Assembly: GCF_003259435.1 (NCBI RefSeq)
Contig: NZ_QLMA01000002.1
Location: forward strand, 806,001-870,000
DNA length: 64,000 bases
DNA from: Chitinophaga dinghuensis
GTDB taxonomy: Bacteria; Bacteroidota; Bacteroidia; Chitinophagales; Chitinophagaceae
Reading direction: 5' to 3'
The notes beneath the pieces are model-generated. The model was not told the DNA's origin and made no database searches. It worked only from the letters and a program-made list of their open reading frames with translations. Position numbers and translations under genes: made by a program. Positions 62,574-64,000 of the stretch are shown here, in pieces; positions within the stretch are counted from its first letter, which is position 1; each line of letters starts with the position of its first letter.

Positions 62574-62966
62574 TTAATCCTCCGTTCCCATGAAGTCGTC
62601 CAGGTTACGGCGGTCCTTCTTCGTTGGACGGCCGATTTTCGTCTGGCGTTTACCGGTCTGGAATACGCTGGGAACAAATGCTGGCGCCAGTTTATCTTCA
62701 TCCGGGGTATTATCCACATAGTATTTCACTGCTTCGGTGTAGGCAACGCGATTGGCAATCAGTCCCACCACTTCGATCACCCATTTGCGGGCTTCTGTTT
62801 TTACTTCGAATTTATCGCCGATGGCAACGGGTTTGGCTGCCTTTACAGTATTGCCGTTTAATTTTACTTTACCGCCATCGCAGGCATCGGAGGCCTGGCT
62901 GCGGGTTTTAAACACTCTGATGGCCCACAGGTATTTGTCTACCCGTATTTTTTCATTTGTACTCAT
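62574..62966 (-). CDS. S4-domain RNA-binding protein (Hsp15/HslR-like)
   Basis: The 130-residue protein has an S4 RNA-binding domain (RVDKYLWAIRVFKTRSQASD, CDGGKVKLNGNTVK) at residues 8-70 and a basic C-terminal extension (GRPTKKDRRNLDDF). Hsp15 in E. coli binds stalled 50S subunits carrying nascent chains and helps recycle them. The same role is likely here but is inferred from family. It is transcribed after the M20 gene, behind a terminator, and lies 109 bp before lysA. Confidence 0.93.
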   Translation of the reverse strand: MSTNEKIRVDKYLWAIRVFKTRSQASDACDGGKVKLNGNTVKAAKPVAIGDKFEVKTEARKWVIEVVGLIANRVAYTEAVKYYVDNTPDEDKLAPAFVPSVFQTGKRQTKIGRPTKKDRRNLDDFMGTED

Positions 62967-62984
62967 AGTGTGAATTTAAAAAAG

Positions 62985-63018
62985 TTGGTCCGATCTGCCA
63001 TGAGGCGGATCGGACCAA
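62985..63018 (-). terminator. Terminator of the M20 dipeptidase gene
   Basis: TTGGTCCGATC and GATCGGACCAA form an 11-bp stem with an inner GCC/GGC pair, followed on the minus strand by a run of six T. It lies 26 bases past the stop. Confidence 0.9.
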
Positions 63019-63044
63019 TATCATCAAATTGCCTTTGGAGGCTA

Positions 63045-64000
63045 TTATTTGCTTAATTCCGCAAAGTATTTGTGGAAATAAGGAATTGTTTCGATCCCTT
63101 TATAGTAGTTGGCCAGGCCATACTTCTCGTTAGGAGAGTGCAGGTTGTCGCTGTCCAAGCCAAAGCCCATCAGTACAGTTTTCAGGCCAAGAACTGATTC
63201 GAACAGCGCTACGATAGGAATACTACCGCCACCGCGAACAGGAATTGGTTCTTTACCGAAAGTAGCGTTAATAGCCTGTTGTGCTGCCTTGAAAGCTACG
63301 GAGTCAGTTGGCGTAACATACGCGCTGCCACCATGATGTTTGTTCACTTTCACGGTCACTGATTTAGGTGCAATCGCTTCGAAGTGTTTGGTAAACAGAT
63401 CAGAGATCTCATGCCAGTCCTGATCAGGTACCAGGCGCATAGAGATTTTAGCGAATGCTTTGGAAGGCAGAACGGTTTTCGCACCTTCGCCGGTGTAACC
63501 ACTCCACATACCGTTTACTTCCAGGGTAGGACGGATACCAGTTCTTTCGATAGTGGTATAGCCTTTCTCACCCCATACATCATTGATACCCAGGTCTTTC
63601 TTGTACTCCTCTTCGCTGAATGGAGCCGCGTTGAGCGCAGTTCTTTCTTCAGTAGTCAGTTCCTGTACGCGATCGTAGAAACCAGGGATAGTGATGTGGT
63701 TATTTTCATCGTGCAGACTAGCGATCATTTTCGCCAGGATGGTAGCCGGGTTGGCAACAGCGCCACCGTATACGCCACTGTGCAGGTCACGGTTAGGGCC
63801 TGTTACTTCCACTTCCATGTATGCCAGTCCACGAAGACCAGTATCGATAGAAGGTTCTTCCAGGCTGATCATAGAAGTATCGGAGATCAGTACCACATCA
63901 GCTTTCAGACGTTCTTTATTTTCTTTCAGGAAGATGCCCAGGTTGGAGGAACCTACCTCTTCTTCCCCTTCAATCATGAATTTGATATTGCAAGGGATAG
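63045..64000 (-). CDS. M20 family dipeptidase, N-terminus outside the window
   Basis: The reading frame runs off the right edge (IPCNIKFMIEGEEEVGS), so the apparent ATG at 63977 is internal. The visible 318 residues contain the bridging glutamates of the metal site (EGEEEVGSSN), the lid domain (DLHSGVYGGAVANPA) and the C-terminal metal-ligand region MGFGLDSDNLHSPNEKYGL. Sequence and length fit the CNDP/PepV-like dipeptidases of about 450 residues, which cleave dipeptides in the cytoplasm with two zinc or manganese ions. It is the first complete end of the gene cluster leading to the S4 gene. Confidence 0.93.
   Translation of the reverse strand, partial: IPCNIKFMIEGEEEVGSSNLGIFLKENKERLKADVVLISDTSMISLEEPSIDTGLRGLAYMEVEVTGPNRDLHSGVYGGAVANPATILAKMIASLHDENNHITIPGFYDRVQELTTEERTALNAAPFSEEEYKKDLGINDVWGEKGYTTIERTGIRPTLEVNGMWSGYTGEGAKTVLPSKAFAKISMRLVPDQDWHEISDLFTKHFEAIAPKSVTVKVNKHHGGSAYVTPTDSVAFKAAQQAINATFGKEPIPVRGGGSIPIVALFESVLGLKTVLMGFGLDSDNLHSPNEKYGLANYYKGIETIPYFHKYFAELSK

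Noticed and set aside
1..64000. CRISPR arrays, insertion sequences, rRNA
   Set aside because: No regularly spaced direct repeats, transposase motifs or rRNA signatures were seen on reading both strands.

Overview
The window looks like ordinary chromosomal DNA from a member of the Bacteroidota, most likely Chitinophaga or a close relative in the Chitinophagaceae. The evidence is the short primary sigma factor, the many promoters of the form TTTG-N18-20-TAnnTTTG, the general lack of Shine-Dalgarno sequences, and typical families of the phylum (START-like protein, 7TM-DISM kinase, beta-propeller sensor kinase, Fe/Mn SOD with a signal peptide, FHS sugar permease). No phage, transposase, integrase or CRISPR array was seen. 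Both ends cut genes: a possible C-terminus at the left edge and an M20 dipeptidase at the right edge.

Left to right: (1) 0-5 kb holds the protein quality-control block tig-clpP-clpX plus a small protein, then a secreted protein and tRNA-Leu. (2) 5-13.4 kb is a six-gene, tightly packed operon (periplasmic FAD oxidoreductase, SGNH hydrolase, DUF4434 TIM-barrel protein, N-acylglucosamine 2-epimerase, FHS permease, short DUF1501 protein) facing a ROK repressor; it looks like a catabolic locus for an amino sugar or related glycan, without a recognisable lyase or sialidase. (3) 13.5-15.9 kb holds miscellaneous genes and tRNA-Ala. (4) 15.9-21.5 kb is a five-gene signalling operon: a possible GNAT/autoinducer-synthase-like protein, an E1-like ThiF protein, a 7TM-DISM histidine kinase, a receiver-kinase hybrid and a lone receiver. 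(5) 22-27.7 kb has an exported SOD, an envelope operon (LptF/G permease, PAP2 phosphatase, ArnT-like transferase) and two small genes.

(6) 28-36 kb is informational and housekeeping: rpoD, ffh, rpsP, rimM, trmD, rplS, tatA, gatA and a lytic transglycosylase. A nested inverted repeat lies between rpoD and ffh, and its outer arm supplies the -33 box of the ffh promoter. (7) 36-42.7 kb has a CPA2 antiporter, pgk and gapA, and two copies of tRNA-Glu with their promoters and terminators flanking a lipoprotein gene and an MFS exporter. (8) 42.8-48.4 kb has a membrane patatin-like protein and an orphan beta-propeller sensor kinase.

(9) 48.5-54.2 kb is a five-gene operon starting with a fusion of an HD phosphohydrolase to a Pycsar-effector-type membrane domain, then ppk1, a thioredoxin-like protein, a DUF4442 protein and a beta-CASP nuclease. 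Facing it is a pair encoding an SdiA-regulated-like lipoprotein and a 1215-residue fusion of a calcineurin-type phosphatase to an outer-membrane barrel. (10) 58.7-64 kb has a large GAF protein, lysA, an S4 RNA-binding protein and the M20 dipeptidase.

The strongest candidates for something undescribed are the signalling operon at 15.9-21.5 kb and the HD-PycTM/ppk1 operon at 48.5-54.2 kb. A third theme is a recurrent palindromic terminator core, GTCTCTAC-loop-GTAGAGAC, found four times.
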